Assembly (NCBI GenBank): GCA_016712505.1
Contig: JADJQY010000002.1
Span: forward strand, 930,001-994,000
Reading direction: 5' to 3'
From: Candidatus Eiseniibacteriota bacterium
GTDB lineage: Bacteria > Eisenbacteria > RBG-16-71-46 > CAIMUX01
Length of the DNA stretch: 64,000 nucleotides
Part shown: one piece after another, positions 1 to 7,630 of the stretch
Layout of the letters: the number at the start of each line of letters is the position of its first letter
How positions within the stretch are numbered: the first letter of the stretch is position 1
The notes under the pieces: generated by a model
Seen by the model: the letters and a program-made list of their open reading frames with translations, nothing else
Told to the model about the DNA's origin: nothing
Database searches by the model: none
Position numbers and translations under genes: made by a program

Positions 1-228
1 GGTCAGGAGATCGGACTCGGTCGTCTGCTCCGGCAGCACGACCACTTCGGAGCGGATTCCGACCTCGAGTGAGGACTTTTCCTTGTTGCGGACGTAGACC
101 ACCGAGGCAGGATCCTCCCCCACGCGGAAGAGGCGGAGTCCGGGCTTTTCCGCCCGGGTTGCGATGCGCTCGGCGAGAAGCGCGCGGATCTCTGCGGCGA
201 GTTGCTTTCCATCGAGCGGCTTGGCCAT
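1..228 (-). CDS. folD: FolD, methylenetetrahydrofolate dehydrogenase/cyclohydrolase (N-terminal part)
   Basis: Only the first 76 residues are present; the gene runs off the left edge. FolD interconverts 5,10-methylene-, methenyl- and 10-formyl-tetrahydrofolate in the cytosol. The visible part carries the family signature 'GEDPASVVYVRNKEKS' (about residues 37-52), which contains the Tyr45-x3-Lys49 pair expected in the cyclohydrolase active site. The ATG at 228 is chosen because GGAGG lies seven bases upstream. It is last in the minus-strand run zapA-6S RNA-ymdB-folD, an order seen in many bacteria. Identity is secure despite truncation; nothing can be said about the NAD(P)-binding half. Confidence 0.93.
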   Translation of the reverse strand, partial: MAKPLDGKQLAAEIRALLAERIATRAEKPGLRLFRVGEDPASVVYVRNKEKSSLEVGIRSEVVVLPEQTTESDLLT

Positions 229-334
229 TTTCAATCCTCCGGATTGCCCATCGCCCGGCCCCGAGATCCTCGGTCACCGGCGTGCATCGGCCGGGGCCGA
301 CCGGTCAACCAAGGGACACGGTCCGGTGATCGGC

Positions 335-1117
335 CTAGGGGTCGAGTCTCTCCTGGATACGCTCGATCCTGCGCGCCCGCCCGTCGGTCGGGTCGATCTG
401 GATTTCGACCCCGTGCAGACGAACATCGCCTTCCGCCGGGTGGAAGCGGACCGGCATCTGTGTGGTCATGCGCTGTAGCGCCAGTTCCTTGCGCGTGCCG
501 ATGACCGAGTCATGGGGCCCGGTCATGCCGGCATCGGTGAGATACGCGGTACCGCGGGGCAGGACACGCTCGTCCGCGGTCTGCACATGCGTGTGGGTGC
601 CGACCAGCGCACTGACCCGCCCGTCGAGGTACCAACCCATGCCCACCTTTTCCGCCGTCGCCTCGGCGTGGAAATCGACGAAGACGATCGGGGTCACCGT
701 ACTCAAGCTCTCCAGCGCGGCATCGATCGCCTGGAAGGGACAGGCGAGCGGCTGCATGAAGATCCTGCCCATCAGCGAAACCACCGCGACCTGGTGTTCG
801 CCCACTTTGTAGACTCCAAGCCCGCGTCCCGGAGTCCCAGGGGGAAAGTTGATCGGACGCACCAGACGAAGTTCGGAGTCGATGACCGGAATCCCCTCCG
901 CCTTGTCGAAGATGTGATTGCCGCCGGTCATGACGTCGACGCCGGAACGCATCATCTCTTCGGCGGAGGCGGCATTGATACCCGCGCCCGAGACCGCGTT
1001 CTCGACGTTGGCGATCACCAGATCGTAGCCTCGCTCGGCCCGCAGACGGGGCACGAGCTGGGTGACCGCGCGGCGGCCGGGCGAACCGAAGATGTCACCA
1101 ATGAACAGGATCTTCAT
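335..1117 (-). CDS. ymdB: YmdB-family metallophosphoesterase (TIGR00282 type)
   Basis: A 260-residue calcineurin-like phosphoesterase. In the characterised Bacillus family member the activity is 2',3'-cyclic nucleotide phosphodiesterase, affecting RNA turnover and biofilm choice; the substrate here is inferred. Metal ligands are in the family positions: Asp8 in 'GDIFGSPGR', Glu39-Asn40 in 'NVENA', His68 in 'GGNH', His150 in 'DFHAEAT', and His175/His177 in 'GTHTHVQTAD'. Length matches the family. The start has a good Shine-Dalgarno (GGGAGGACGAG). It lies between the 6S RNA and folD on the same strand. No signal peptide, so cytosolic. Confidence 0.93.
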   Translation of the reverse strand: MKILFIGDIFGSPGRRAVTQLVPRLRAERGYDLVIANVENAVSGAGINAASAEEMMRSGVDVMTGGNHIFDKAEGIPVIDSELRLVRPINFPPGTPGRGLGVYKVGEHQVAVVSLMGRIFMQPLACPFQAIDAALESLSTVTPIVFVDFHAEATAEKVGMGWYLDGRVSALVGTHTHVQTADERVLPRGTAYLTDAGMTGPHDSVIGTRKELALQRMTTQMPVRFHPAEGDVRLHGVEIQIDPTDGRARRIERIQERLDP

Positions 1118-1206
1118 CTCGTCCTCCCGGCTGGGTGCCCTCGGTGGGTAGATCTGTGCCTTGGTCAGAACACAGCTTCAAAAGAACAGAGGCTCAAAAG
1201 AGCAAA

Positions 1207-1248
1207 GGCAAAAAAACGAAGGCCAAAAAACGAAGGCCAAAAAACAAA
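1207..1248. repeat. 14-bp tandem repeat, three copies
   Basis: Three units of the type ggccaaaaaacgaa (1207-1220, 1221-1234, 1235-1248), differing at one or two bases. They lie just beyond the 3' end of the 6S RNA candidate. Read on the minus strand they supply three U-rich runs, so they could serve as a release zone for that transcript. The function is inferred; the repeat is directly visible. Confidence 0.8.
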
Positions 1249-1258
1249 GGGGCGCGTA

Positions 1259-1508
1259 GGAGACGCCACCCATAGCGGTGTGAGGAGGGCTCTTGAACCT
1301 GGCGTTACCAGGTGGGCGCCTCGCCGATCTCGTCGCGCTCCCCCGAGGACACTCCCGCCTAGGTGGGGGCCCCGTGGACGAGCCACCGTGCCTTCTCACC
1401 ACCGACGAAAGGTCGTGAGGGGTTCCGCCAAGAGATCGACTACCAGCTCCCGAGGAAACTATGTTGGCTCAAACAGCCTGTCCCCATCACCAACAGGGTC
1501 GCGGCTCC
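1259..1508 (-). ncRNA. ssrS: 6S RNA (SsrS) candidate
   Basis: On the minus strand, directly after zapA, which is the classic 6S location. The ends pair: GGAG/CUCC, CGC/GCG, CCC/GGG, GGUG/CACC, GGGA/UCCU and GGCU/AGCC form an interrupted closing stem. Inside is a large asymmetric bubble whose 5' side reads UUGAGCCAACAUAGUUU (compare E. coli 6S UGAGCCGAUAUUU). Its 3' side holds the small hairpin ACCUGG-uaacg-CCAGGU followed by UCAAG. A perfect 9-bp helix (GUCGAUCUC/GAGAUCGGC, with G-U pairs) closes the apical arm. 6S RNA binds sigma70 RNA polymerase as a promoter mimic. At about 250 nt it is longer than the usual 180-200, from extra apical hairpins. Ends are approximate. Confidence 0.78.
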
Positions 1509-1525
1509 TGCCCGCCCCCAAAAGA

Positions 1526-1837
1526 CTACGGTTCAACCGGCAGATCGTCGTTGTCGATCGCCGCCTCTACCTGAAGTCTACAGCGTTCGACCCGGCGGCG
1601 GTACTCTTCCAGCCCCCGGACCGATAGTTCCCGCTCGTGGAAGACCTCCTCGGCCAGGTTGAGGGACACCAGGACGGCAAGCCGCTTGATGTCCAACCCA
1701 TTGCCTCGGCTGCTGGCATCGCGGAACTTCGCGTCCACGAAGGCGGCGAGTTCCTTGACCCGCTCCGCCGAAGCGCCGCGAATCCAGTACTCGTCGCCGA
1801 GGATGCGAACGGGGGTTGCCGCGCGTGCGTCTTCCAC
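1526..1837 (-). CDS. zapA: Cell division protein ZapA
   Basis: A 103-residue ZapA-family protein, which binds FtsZ and bundles Z-ring protofilaments in the cytosol. The N-terminal half 'VRILGDEYWIRG' gives the beta-strand start typical of ZapA, followed by 'VDAKFRDAS' and a C-terminal helix (about residues 60-95) suited to coiled-coil dimerisation. The start is GTG at 1837, with GAGG about nine bases upstream. It is downstream of a small coiled-coil gene that may be its ZapB partner and upstream of the 6S RNA. Confidence 0.9.
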   Translation of the reverse strand: MEDARAATPVRILGDEYWIRGASAERVKELAAFVDAKFRDASSRGNGLDIKRLAVLVSLNLAEEVFHERELSVRGLEEYRRRVERCRLQVEAAIDNDDLPVEP

Positions 1838-1871
1838 CGGTTAGCCTCGGGAACCCTCTAGCCCCGGGACT

Positions 1872-2108
1872 CTAGAGTCCCACTCCCAGAGCGTCGACCT
1901 TCTCGACCAGACGGTTCAGCCGCTGGATCGTCTCGGCGCGCTCGGCCCGCAACTTCTGGACTTCCATCTCCAGTCGCTTCCGTTCATCACGGAGCGAATC
2001 GACAACGCGCACCAGCGACTGAATCTTCTCCTCGAGAATATCGAGTTCGAGGATCAGTTCGATGTCCTGGTCGTTCTGGGTCATCGTGGTCGTATTGCTT
2101 TCGGCCAT
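1872..2108 (-). CDS. Small coiled-coil protein, ZapB-like
   Basis: A 78-residue acidic protein that is almost entirely heptad-patterned helix from about residue 16 ('LILELDILEEKIQSLV') to the end. It resembles ZapB and the short coiled-coil protein found next to zapA in many genomes. ZapB stacks at the division site through ZapA. Assignment rests on length, coiled-coil content and position 34 bp before zapA, not on a diagnostic motif. The ATG at 2108 has an excellent Shine-Dalgarno (GGAGGGAGAC). It could equally be an unrelated coiled-coil protein. Confidence 0.7.
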   Translation of the reverse strand: MAESNTTTMTQNDQDIELILELDILEEKIQSLVRVVDSLRDERKRLEMEVQKLRAERAETIQRLNRLVEKVDALGVGL

Positions 2109-2306
2109 GTCTCCCTCCGGACCTTCCCTTTCCTGAAGCGACCTACCTCAAGCACCGGGACCTCGGTCTCCGCCGTAGGTCCGAACATTCGCCGGATTCG
2201 ACTCGCGCCTCCCCGGCTGCTCGGACCTGGGCCTCGTCGGGTCGTCCAGTGCGCTACGACGAAGCGGTCTGATTGAAGCTACGACTGCTGAGATTCCGGG
2301 GATCGA

Positions 2307-2672
2307 TCAGGCTTCGACTTCCGCGTGCTTGCGCGCGGTTTCGACCACCCGGGCAAAGGCGTCCGCGTCGTGGATCGCGAGATCCGAGAGCGCCTTCCGG
2401 TTGATCGCGATCTGCGCGCGCTTGAGCCCGAGGATGAACCGGTTGTAGCTCATGCCGTTCAGGCGGCAAGCCGCGTTGATACGCTGAATCCAGAGGCGTC
2501 GCATGTGACGCTTGCGCTGACGCCGATCGCGAAAGGCGAACTGCATCCCACGCATCACCGTCTCTTTCGCGATGCGATAGAGCTTCCTCCGTCCCTGGAA
2601 GTTGCCCTTCGCCGCCTTGAGGGTGGCCTTCTTGCGTGCCTTGCCCGGCACGATTCCTTTTGCTCTCGGCAT
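2307..2672 (-). CDS. rplT: 50S ribosomal protein L20
   Basis: 121 residues, normal L20 length. The basic N-terminus 'MPRAKGIVPGKARKKA' and the body 'RRQRKRHMRRLWIQRINAA' are signature L20. L20 is needed for early 50S assembly, and in several bacteria it represses its own infC-rpmI-rplT operon. It is third in infC-rpmI-rplT. The 209-bp gap before it, after rpmI, is unusually long for this operon. The start has AAGGAG seven bases upstream. pheS/pheT, which often follow, are not here. Confidence 0.97.
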   Translation of the reverse strand: MPRAKGIVPGKARKKATLKAAKGNFQGRRKLYRIAKETVMRGMQFAFRDRRQRKRHMRRLWIQRINAACRLNGMSYNRFILGLKRAQIAINRKALSDLAIHDADAFARVVETARKHAEVEA

Positions 2673-2881
2673 CTCTCATCTCCTTACTTGCCGCGCTTCC
2701 GGCCGAACCTCCGGTGGAGGTCGGGTGCGGCGCCTCGCATTTCGAACCTACGCCCTCCGAAACCACGCCCCCGAAACGTCCGGTCCTGAGCTTGAAGTCC
2801 TGAAACGAAGGTTCCCGTGACTCAAGAGCTCAAGCCTCGCGCCGGGGCGTCCCCACACGCGGGGGCTAAAGCACTCGGGGG

Positions 2882-3079
2882 TTAACGCAGTCCCAACTGA
2901 CGCAGCACCCGCTTCTCGTCCGACTTGTGCACCAAGGTGCCGTGACGGAGGTGGCGCTTGCGCTTCGGCGGCTTGTCGTAGAGCAGGTGCCGCTTGTTGC
3001 TCTTCCGCCGCTTCAGCTTGCCCGACCCGGTCAGGGTGAACCGCTTGGCCGCGGAGCGATTGGTCTTCATCTTGGGCAT
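2882..3079 (-). CDS. rpmI: 50S ribosomal protein L35
   Basis: 65 residues, the usual L35 length, with the typical 'MPKMKTNRSAAKRFTLTGSG' start, the 'RRKSNKRHLLYDKPPKRKR' basic core and a C-terminal 'VLRQLGLR'. It is separated from infC by a single base (3080), so the two are almost certainly translationally coupled. The following 209 bp to rplT contain no gene; any L20-binding leader there cannot be confirmed by eye. Confidence 0.97.
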   Translation of the reverse strand: MPKMKTNRSAAKRFTLTGSGKLKRRKSNKRHLLYDKPPKRKRHLRHGTLVHKSDEKRVLRQLGLR

Positions 3080-3080
3080 T

Positions 3081-3662
3081 TCATGCCTCCTTCTGGCGCG
3101 ACGGTGCGTCCTCGGGACCCGAGGCCTTCGCCGTCTCTTTCTTGGCGCTCGGCTTGGGCGCGAGCATCATGACCAAGGAACGTCCATCCTGTGATGGGCG
3201 TTGCTCGACGTTGGCCACGTCTTCGAGCGTCCGCACCACCTCTTCCATCAGCTCGAAGCCCAGCTCCGGATGGCTGAGCTCGCGTCCGCGAAACATCACC
3301 GTGATCTTGACCTTGTCGCGTTCGCCGAGGAACTCCCGCGCGTGCTTCATCTTGAAGTTGAAGTCGTGCTCCTCGATCTTCGGCCGGAGCTTCACTTCCT
3401 TCACCACGGTCTGGTGCTGTTTCTTCTTCGCCTTCGACTCACGCTTCGCGGTCTCGTACCTGTACTTTCCGAAGTCCATGATTCGGCAGACCGGTGGGCG
3501 GGCCGCCGGAGCGACCTCCACCAGATCCTGTTCGAGCTCTCTCGCCTGCCGGAGCGCTTCGGAGATGGCCATGACCCCGAGCTGGCTTCCGTCCGCGCCG
3601 ATGACGCGTACCATCGGAGCGCGGATGCGGTCGTTGATCCGAACCTCGGTTTTGCCGGTAAT
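3081..3662 (-). CDS. infC: Translation initiation factor IF-3, AUU start
   Basis: IF-3 binds the 30S subunit, discriminates against non-canonical start codons and prevents premature 50S joining. The sequence from 'TEVRINDRIRAP' through 'VCRIMDFGKYRYE' and 'VKEVKLRPKIEEHDF' to 'GRELSHPELG' is classical IF-3. There is no ATG/GTG/TTG at the right place, but ATT at 3662 is preceded by AGGAGG eight bases upstream, giving 193 residues. An AUU start is the known self-repression device of infC in E. coli. A longer in-frame extension to 3890 is G/C-rich leader translated by chance. The C-terminal 20 residues after 'APKPSAKK' are a low-complexity tail. Confidence 0.93.
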   Translation of the reverse strand: MTGKTEVRINDRIRAPMVRVIGADGSQLGVMAISEALRQARELEQDLVEVAPAARPPVCRIMDFGKYRYETAKRESKAKKKQHQTVVKEVKLRPKIEEHDFNFKMKHAREFLGERDKVKITVMFRGRELSHPELGFELMEEVVRTLEDVANVEQRPSQDGRSLVMMLAPKPSAKKETAKASGPEDAPSRQKEA

Positions 3663-3750
3663 GTGCGCTTCCTCCTGTTCCCGCCGAGCCCACTCCGCGA
3701 GTCGCCTTCCGCCCCGGGGCCGGCGCGGGCTGTCCGGCCCGATCGCGCCC

Positions 3751-3794
3751 CAAAACGAAAAAGCGGCCTCGCCCTCTCTCGGGTACGAGCCGCT
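3751..3794 (-). terminator. Attenuator-like terminator hairpin in the infC leader
   Basis: On the minus strand the arms GCGGC-UCG-CCC and GGG-CGA-GCCGC fold around a GAGAGA loop and are followed by TTTTTCGTTTT. It sits about 90 bases before the AUU start of infC, inside a long leader. An intrinsic terminator within the leader is the arrangement used by infC operons of several phyla for attenuation; that role is inferred. It could alternatively end the upstream tRNA-Val transcript. Confidence 0.65.
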
Positions 3795-4162
3795 TCTCCT
3801 TTGGTGGTGCAGGGGCCGACCTGTCCCGCCCAGGGCACCCTTCGGCGACCCACGCGGGCGCGCCACCCCTTCCGAGGTGCGCGCGCACATTCGAACCGCC
3901 CCTGAAGACTACTCCGCCGGGGCCGGTCTCGGATGCGATCGTTCCCTTCACTGCAAAGAAACCCAACACCGTTCAGCCGGCGCCAGGTGAGAAGCAAGCT
4001 TCTACTTGTACCGCAAGGGTCGCTCGGCGGCGACTCTCCGCGGTGCGCCTCCCGTATCCGTCTCCTAGAGACGATCTCCGCGCCGGTCGACTCATCCCCC
4101 ACCCGGCTCACGGAGAGCCGAGCCTGGGGCGAGGGTGACCTCGCGGCAGAGGGAAGACGATA
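3795..4162 (-). other. Long untranslated leader between tRNA-Val and infC
   Basis: About 370 bases without a convincing gene. On the minus strand it contains several stable hairpins, including one right after tRNA-Val (CGGCUC/GAGCCG flanked by CCCCA/UGGGG) and a short AGAAGC/GCUUCU stem. I see no clear sigma70 promoter. The open frames crossing it extend through the tRNA or the IF-3 leader and are not credible proteins. Confidence 0.5.
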
Positions 4163-4239
4163 TGGTGGGCGATACTGGAATCGAACCAGTGACCTCTTGC
4201 ATGTCAAGCAAGCACTCTAACCAGCTGAGCTAATCGCCC
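4163..4239 (-). tRNA. tRNA-Val (GAC)
   Basis: A 77-nt cloverleaf on the minus strand. The acceptor stem is GGGCGAT paired with AUCGCCC, and CCA is encoded. The D-arm has AGCUCAGCUGGUUAGAGU, the T-loop GGUUCGAUUCC. The anticodon stem CUUGC/GCAAG encloses loop UUGACAU, giving anticodon GAC (valine). It stands alone between aroF and the infC leader, with no integrase nearby. Confidence 0.97.
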
Positions 4240-4360
4240 ACTAAACTTTGGCCCGAACCTCGGCTGACAGTGGCCCGAGCTTCGGTAGCCATGGTCACGG
4301 CGGCGACCGTGTCTCCGCACTTGACCGAGGCGGCAGTCTAAAGACCGCATCGGGACGGCG

Positions 4361-5518
4361 TCAATGCCCTTTTCGGACCGCCCCCTTGGCTGCGCTCTTC
4401 GACGCCCCGGAGCCCGGTTCCGGATCGACCCTGCCTGGATCGACCCTGCCTGGATCGGCGCTGCCTGGATCGGGCCTCCCGGGCTCGGCCACGTCGAGCC
4501 GGTCAGGCATCGTTCGCCCGACCACCCGGGCCGTCTCCCGGATTTTCCCCGCCAGGTCGGCGAACAGTTCCGGAGTCAGACTCTGCTTTCCGTCGCAGAG
4601 GGCGATCTCCGGCTTCGGATGCACTTCGATGAGCAGGCCGTCCGCCCCAGATGCCACGGCCGCGAGCGCCATCGGGGCGACCATGCTGCGTACACCCACC
4701 GCGTGACTCGGATCGACCACGATGGGCAGATGCGACAGTTGCTTCACCACCGGCACCGCGGCTAAGTCCAGGGTGTTCCGCGTGTAGGTGTTGTGGGCGC
4801 GGATCCCGCGCTCGCAGACGATCACCCGGTGGTTTCCCCCGGCCATGATGTATTCGGCGGACATGAGCCACTCGTCGATGGTCGAGGCCATCCCTCGTTT
4901 GAGCAGCACCGGCTTGTCAACCTTGCCCAGGGCCGAGAGGAGAGTGAAGTTCTGCACGTTCCGCGCGCCAACCTGCAGGATGTCGACATACTTCATGCAG
5001 TCGTCGAGTTGCGAAAGATCCATGATCTCGCTTACCACGGCCATGCCGAGCTCATCGGCGGCGGCGCGCAGGATCCGAAGCCCGGTCACGCCCAGCCCCT
5101 GGAACGAGTAGGGCGAGGTCCGAGGCTTGAACGCTCCCCCACGCAGGATGCGAGCCCCATGGGCATAGACGTGCCGCGCCGCGCTGAAGACCTGCTCTTC
5201 GCTCTCCACGGCGCACGGGCCGGCCATGATCACCATCTCGCCGCCGCCGATCTCGACCGGTCCCACCGCGACCTTGGTCGAAGCCTGACAATAGGCTCGG
5301 CTGGCGAGTTTGAACTCGTGCGGGAGCTTGACCACCGACTCGACTCCGCGCAGCGCCTTGACCTCTTCGATCGGAACCGGGTCCCCGGTGGCGATGGCGC
5401 AGATGACCCGCTCCCCCGCGGCCGGAACGCGGTAGACCTGCAGCCCGAGCGCCATGAGCTGCTGCTCGAGGTGGCGCACGCCGCGCGCATCGGCGTCGGA
5501 ACTGATCTGGATCTTCAT
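4361..5518 (-). CDS. aroF: 3-deoxy-7-phosphoheptulonate (DAHP) synthase, type I-beta
   Basis: Catalyses the first shikimate-pathway step, condensing PEP with erythrose-4-phosphate. Residues 1-75 form the ferredoxin-like ACT-type regulatory domain of the I-beta class ('MKIQISSDADARGV'). The TIM barrel follows with 'MAGPCAVES', 'LRGGAFKPRTSPYSFQG', 'LQVGARNVQNF', 'LKRGM' and the metal-site 'VDPSHAVG'. The ATG at 5518 is preferred; upstream in-frame codons overlap the purM terminator. The last ~50 residues are a low-complexity tail made by a 15-bp DNA repeat. It probably supplies chorismate to the aroA/pheA products elsewhere in the window. Confidence 0.95.
   Translation of the reverse strand: MKIQISSDADARGVRHLEQQLMALGLQVYRVPAAGERVICAIATGDPVPIEEVKALRGVESVVKLPHEFKLASRAYCQASTKVAVGPVEIGGGEMVIMAGPCAVESEEQVFSAARHVYAHGARILRGGAFKPRTSPYSFQGLGVTGLRILRAAADELGMAVVSEIMDLSQLDDCMKYVDILQVGARNVQNFTLLSALGKVDKPVLLKRGMASTIDEWLMSAEYIMAGGNHRVIVCERGIRAHNTYTRNTLDLAAVPVVKQLSHLPIVVDPSHAVGVRSMVAPMALAAVASGADGLLIEVHPKPEIALCDGKQSLTPELFADLAGKIRETARVVGRTMPDRLDVAEPGRPDPGSADPGRVDPGRVDPEPGSGASKSAAKGAVRKGH
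4431..4490. repeat. 15-bp tandem repeat in the aroF 3' end
   Basis: Four units of ctgcctggatcgacc type (4431-4445, 4446-4460, 4461-4475, and a decayed copy 4476-4490). In AroF they encode the 'DPGRV/DPGSA' five-residue repeats of the C-terminal tail, well outside the catalytic barrel. The period equals five codons, so copy-number change keeps frame. Confidence 0.85.
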
Positions 5519-5610
5519 CGTCTGCATCGCCTCATGCGGAGTGCCTACGGGCTCTTGCCGGTCGACGGACGACGCGCCCTGCGATATCGATCCGCGAAGC
5601 CCGGGAAAGA

Positions 5611-5642
5611 GAAGCCCCGGTCGGGTCACCAACCGGGGCTTC
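5611..5642 (-). terminator. Intrinsic terminator after purM
   Basis: A perfect 10-bp stem GAAGCCCCGG/CCGGGGCTTC with a 12-base loop, between the purM stop and the aroF start. On the minus strand it is followed by TCTTTCC, a weak U-run. It most likely separates purM from aroF transcription, and could act as an aroF leader hairpin. Confidence 0.65.
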
Positions 5643-5685
5643 GCTACGTCGCGGGTTCAAGTGTACACCGGCTCTTCCGAACCGG

Positions 5686-6756
5686 TCAAACCGCGGGCGG
5701 TCGATCCCCGGAACCGCGCCAGCGCGTGCCCCCCGTCCCGTCCTCGATCCATCCGATCTCGATCGGCGTTTCGCCCAGCGCGGTGAGGGCCGAACGGATC
5801 TCTTCGCGGTCGTCGGGGCGCACCACCAGGAGGTACCCGATACCCATGTTGAAGACGCGATATCGCTCTTCCTCGCCCACCGGACCGAGTCGACAAAGTT
5901 CGCGGAAGACGGGTGGAATCTCCCAGCTCTGTCGGTCGAACACGGCGCAGGTCCCGGGGGGGAGAATCCGCGGGACGTTCTCGGGGATCCCGCCTCCGGT
6001 CAGGTGGATCATCCCCTGCAGCTTGCCGGTTCCGAGGAAGGGACGAACGAACGGCAGGTACATGCGATGGCGGGCGAGCAGCAGATCGGCCCAGGTGCGG
6101 TCCGAACCGGGGCAGCGTTCCTCGAGCACCTCGGGACGTTCGTCGATCTTGAGCGCCCGACGGGCCAGCGAATACCCGTTGGTGTGCAGACCCCAGGACC
6201 GGAGACCGAGGATCCGGTCTCCCGGTCGGATGGTCGCGCCGTCGATCAGTCCCGACCGGGTCACTTCACCCACGATGGTACCGACCACCTCCCAGTCGCC
6301 AGGCGCGTAGATCCCGGGCATCTCTGCCGTCTCTCCGCCGATCAGGGCGCACCCCGATTCGCGACACGCCTCCGCCATCCCGTCGACCAGCTCCCCCACC
6401 CGTTCCGCCGAGAGCTTCGCCGCGCCGATGTAGTCGAGGAAGAAGAGCGGTGTCGCCCCGTGCACCAGGATGTCGTTGACGCAGTGAGACGCGATGTCGT
6501 ACCCGGGGTCGCGAAAGCGCCCGGCGAGCGCGGCGATGCGCATCTTGGTCCCGACCCCGTCCATCGAGGAGACGAGAAGACGCTCCGAGCTGGGGTCCGG
6601 GTAGGCGAAGAACCCGGCAAAGGCGCCCGGCTTGGCCAATACCCGCGGGGTGTGCGTCGACTTGACCGGGCTGGCCAGTCGCCGCAGCGCGGCCTGCGCT
6701 TCGACCAGGTCGACTCCGGCGGCGCGATAGGCTGCGGACGCCTCAAGATCTGCCAT
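5686..6756 (-). CDS. purM: Phosphoribosylformylglycinamidine cyclo-ligase (AIR synthetase)
   Basis: Purine biosynthesis step 5: ATP-dependent closure of FGAM to AIR, cytosolic. 356 residues, family length. 'ASAAYRAAGVDL' begins the protein; 'DGVGTKMRIA', 'CVNDILVHGATPLFFLDYIG', 'GGETAEMPGIY', 'GLHTNGYSLAR' and 'HLTGGGIPENVPRILP' are the PurM ATP-grasp-like/AIRS motifs in order. The ATG has GGGGAG upstream. A strong hairpin follows the stop. No other pur gene is adjacent. Confidence 0.96.
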   Translation of the reverse strand: MADLEASAAYRAAGVDLVEAQAALRRLASPVKSTHTPRVLAKPGAFAGFFAYPDPSSERLLVSSMDGVGTKMRIAALAGRFRDPGYDIASHCVNDILVHGATPLFFLDYIGAAKLSAERVGELVDGMAEACRESGCALIGGETAEMPGIYAPGDWEVVGTIVGEVTRSGLIDGATIRPGDRILGLRSWGLHTNGYSLARRALKIDERPEVLEERCPGSDRTWADLLLARHRMYLPFVRPFLGTGKLQGMIHLTGGGIPENVPRILPPGTCAVFDRQSWEIPPVFRELCRLGPVGEEERYRVFNMGIGYLLVVRPDDREEIRSALTALGETPIEIGWIEDGTGGTRWRGSGDRPPAV

Positions 6757-6833
6757 CGTACGCTACTCCCCAGGCGAGCCGACAGAACGACCCGCCAGAT
6801 CTGTCTCCGGACCGGCCGGAGTGGTCGTCGACT

Positions 6834-7529
6834 CTAGGCCTTGGCTCGCGCCCCGAACGACTCGATGTGATACTCCACCGCATCGTCTCCCTCGAGCGTC
6901 GGCAGCAACCGATTCGTGGCGTCGAGGACCGCGAGCGCCGTCGCCTCCAACGGATCGCCCGCCTGAAACACGCTCCCCATCAGGTGGGTCTCGCGCCGTC
7001 CCTGCAGCAGGACCAGGTGCACGAGCAGAGCCGGCCGCACTCCGAGCCGCCGCCGCTCCACCGCCACCAGCTCGAACACCACGCCGGGCGGAGAGAGTTG
7101 GCTCAGAGCCTGCACCGTGGCGCGGCCGACCAGTCGCGGCAGGCTGCGGCGGATCGCCGCCCCCGACGCGGTACCGATCAAGAGGCGCCCGCCGCGGCGC
7201 AGCTCGACCTGAGCCTCGGCGCGCTGGTTCTCGCGAAAGACGTTGACGCTCTTGAACTCGACCCGCGCCACATCACCGGGCTCGGTCTCGTACAAGCGGA
7301 GAGTGCGCTGGCCGGCGATGCTGATCTGGTCTCGGGAGAGGTCGATCCCGTGATGCGCGAGCAGGGCGGTGCGGATCTCGCGGGCAACGCTGCCGGGCTT
7401 TCGGCCCGGGGCAGCCACCGCGTGGATGATCGCGATCTCCCCCGCGTCCCCAAACTCGACGCGCGCGGTCTGCACGGCACTCAGCGCCCGCAGTTCCCTC
7501 TCGATCGTCTCGGCGTCTGCGTTCTGCAT
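6834..7529 (-). CDS. Conserved hypothetical protein, two-domain alpha/beta
   Basis: 231 residues, no recognised catalytic motif, no signal peptide or membrane segment. Two parts are visible: residues ~10-75 ('ARVEFGDAGEIAIIHAVA...REIRTALLAHHGIDLSRDQISIAG'), a strand-helix-strand unit, and ~85-231 ('VEFKSVNVFRENQRAEAQVEL', 'EATALAVLDATNRLL', 'VEYHIESF'), which looks like a dimerising fold. I have an impression of similar uncharacterised proteins in Firmicutes but cannot name a family. The ATG at 7529 is chosen because GGAGG lies seven bases upstream. It sits between purM and a PfkB kinase with gaps on both sides, so context does not reveal its role. Confidence 0.75.
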   Translation of the reverse strand: MQNADAETIERELRALSAVQTARVEFGDAGEIAIIHAVAAPGRKPGSVAREIRTALLAHHGIDLSRDQISIAGQRTLRLYETEPGDVARVEFKSVNVFRENQRAEAQVELRRGGRLLIGTASGAAIRRSLPRLVGRATVQALSQLSPPGVVFELVAVERRRLGVRPALLVHLVLLQGRRETHLMGSVFQAGDPLEATALAVLDATNRLLPTLEGDDAVEYHIESFGARAKA

Positions 7530-7630
7530 CCGTGTCCTCCGGGTCCCGTCGCCTCGGCTCGGCTCGCGCACGATCCGAAGCTGCGGTCCGCCTGATCGGA
7601 ATCTCCGCCTACTCGAAACTCGGGCCGAGG

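Noticed and set aside
3933..4220. Plus-strand frame ending 'YWNRTSDLL'
   Set aside because: Spurious antisense translation of tRNA-Val.
4163..4239. tRNA as integration site of a genomic island
   Set aside because: No integrase, no direct repeat of the tRNA 3' end and housekeeping genes on both sides.
4793..6310. 505-codon plus-strand open frame across aroF and purM
   Set aside because: Runs antisense through two confident genes and the terminator between them.
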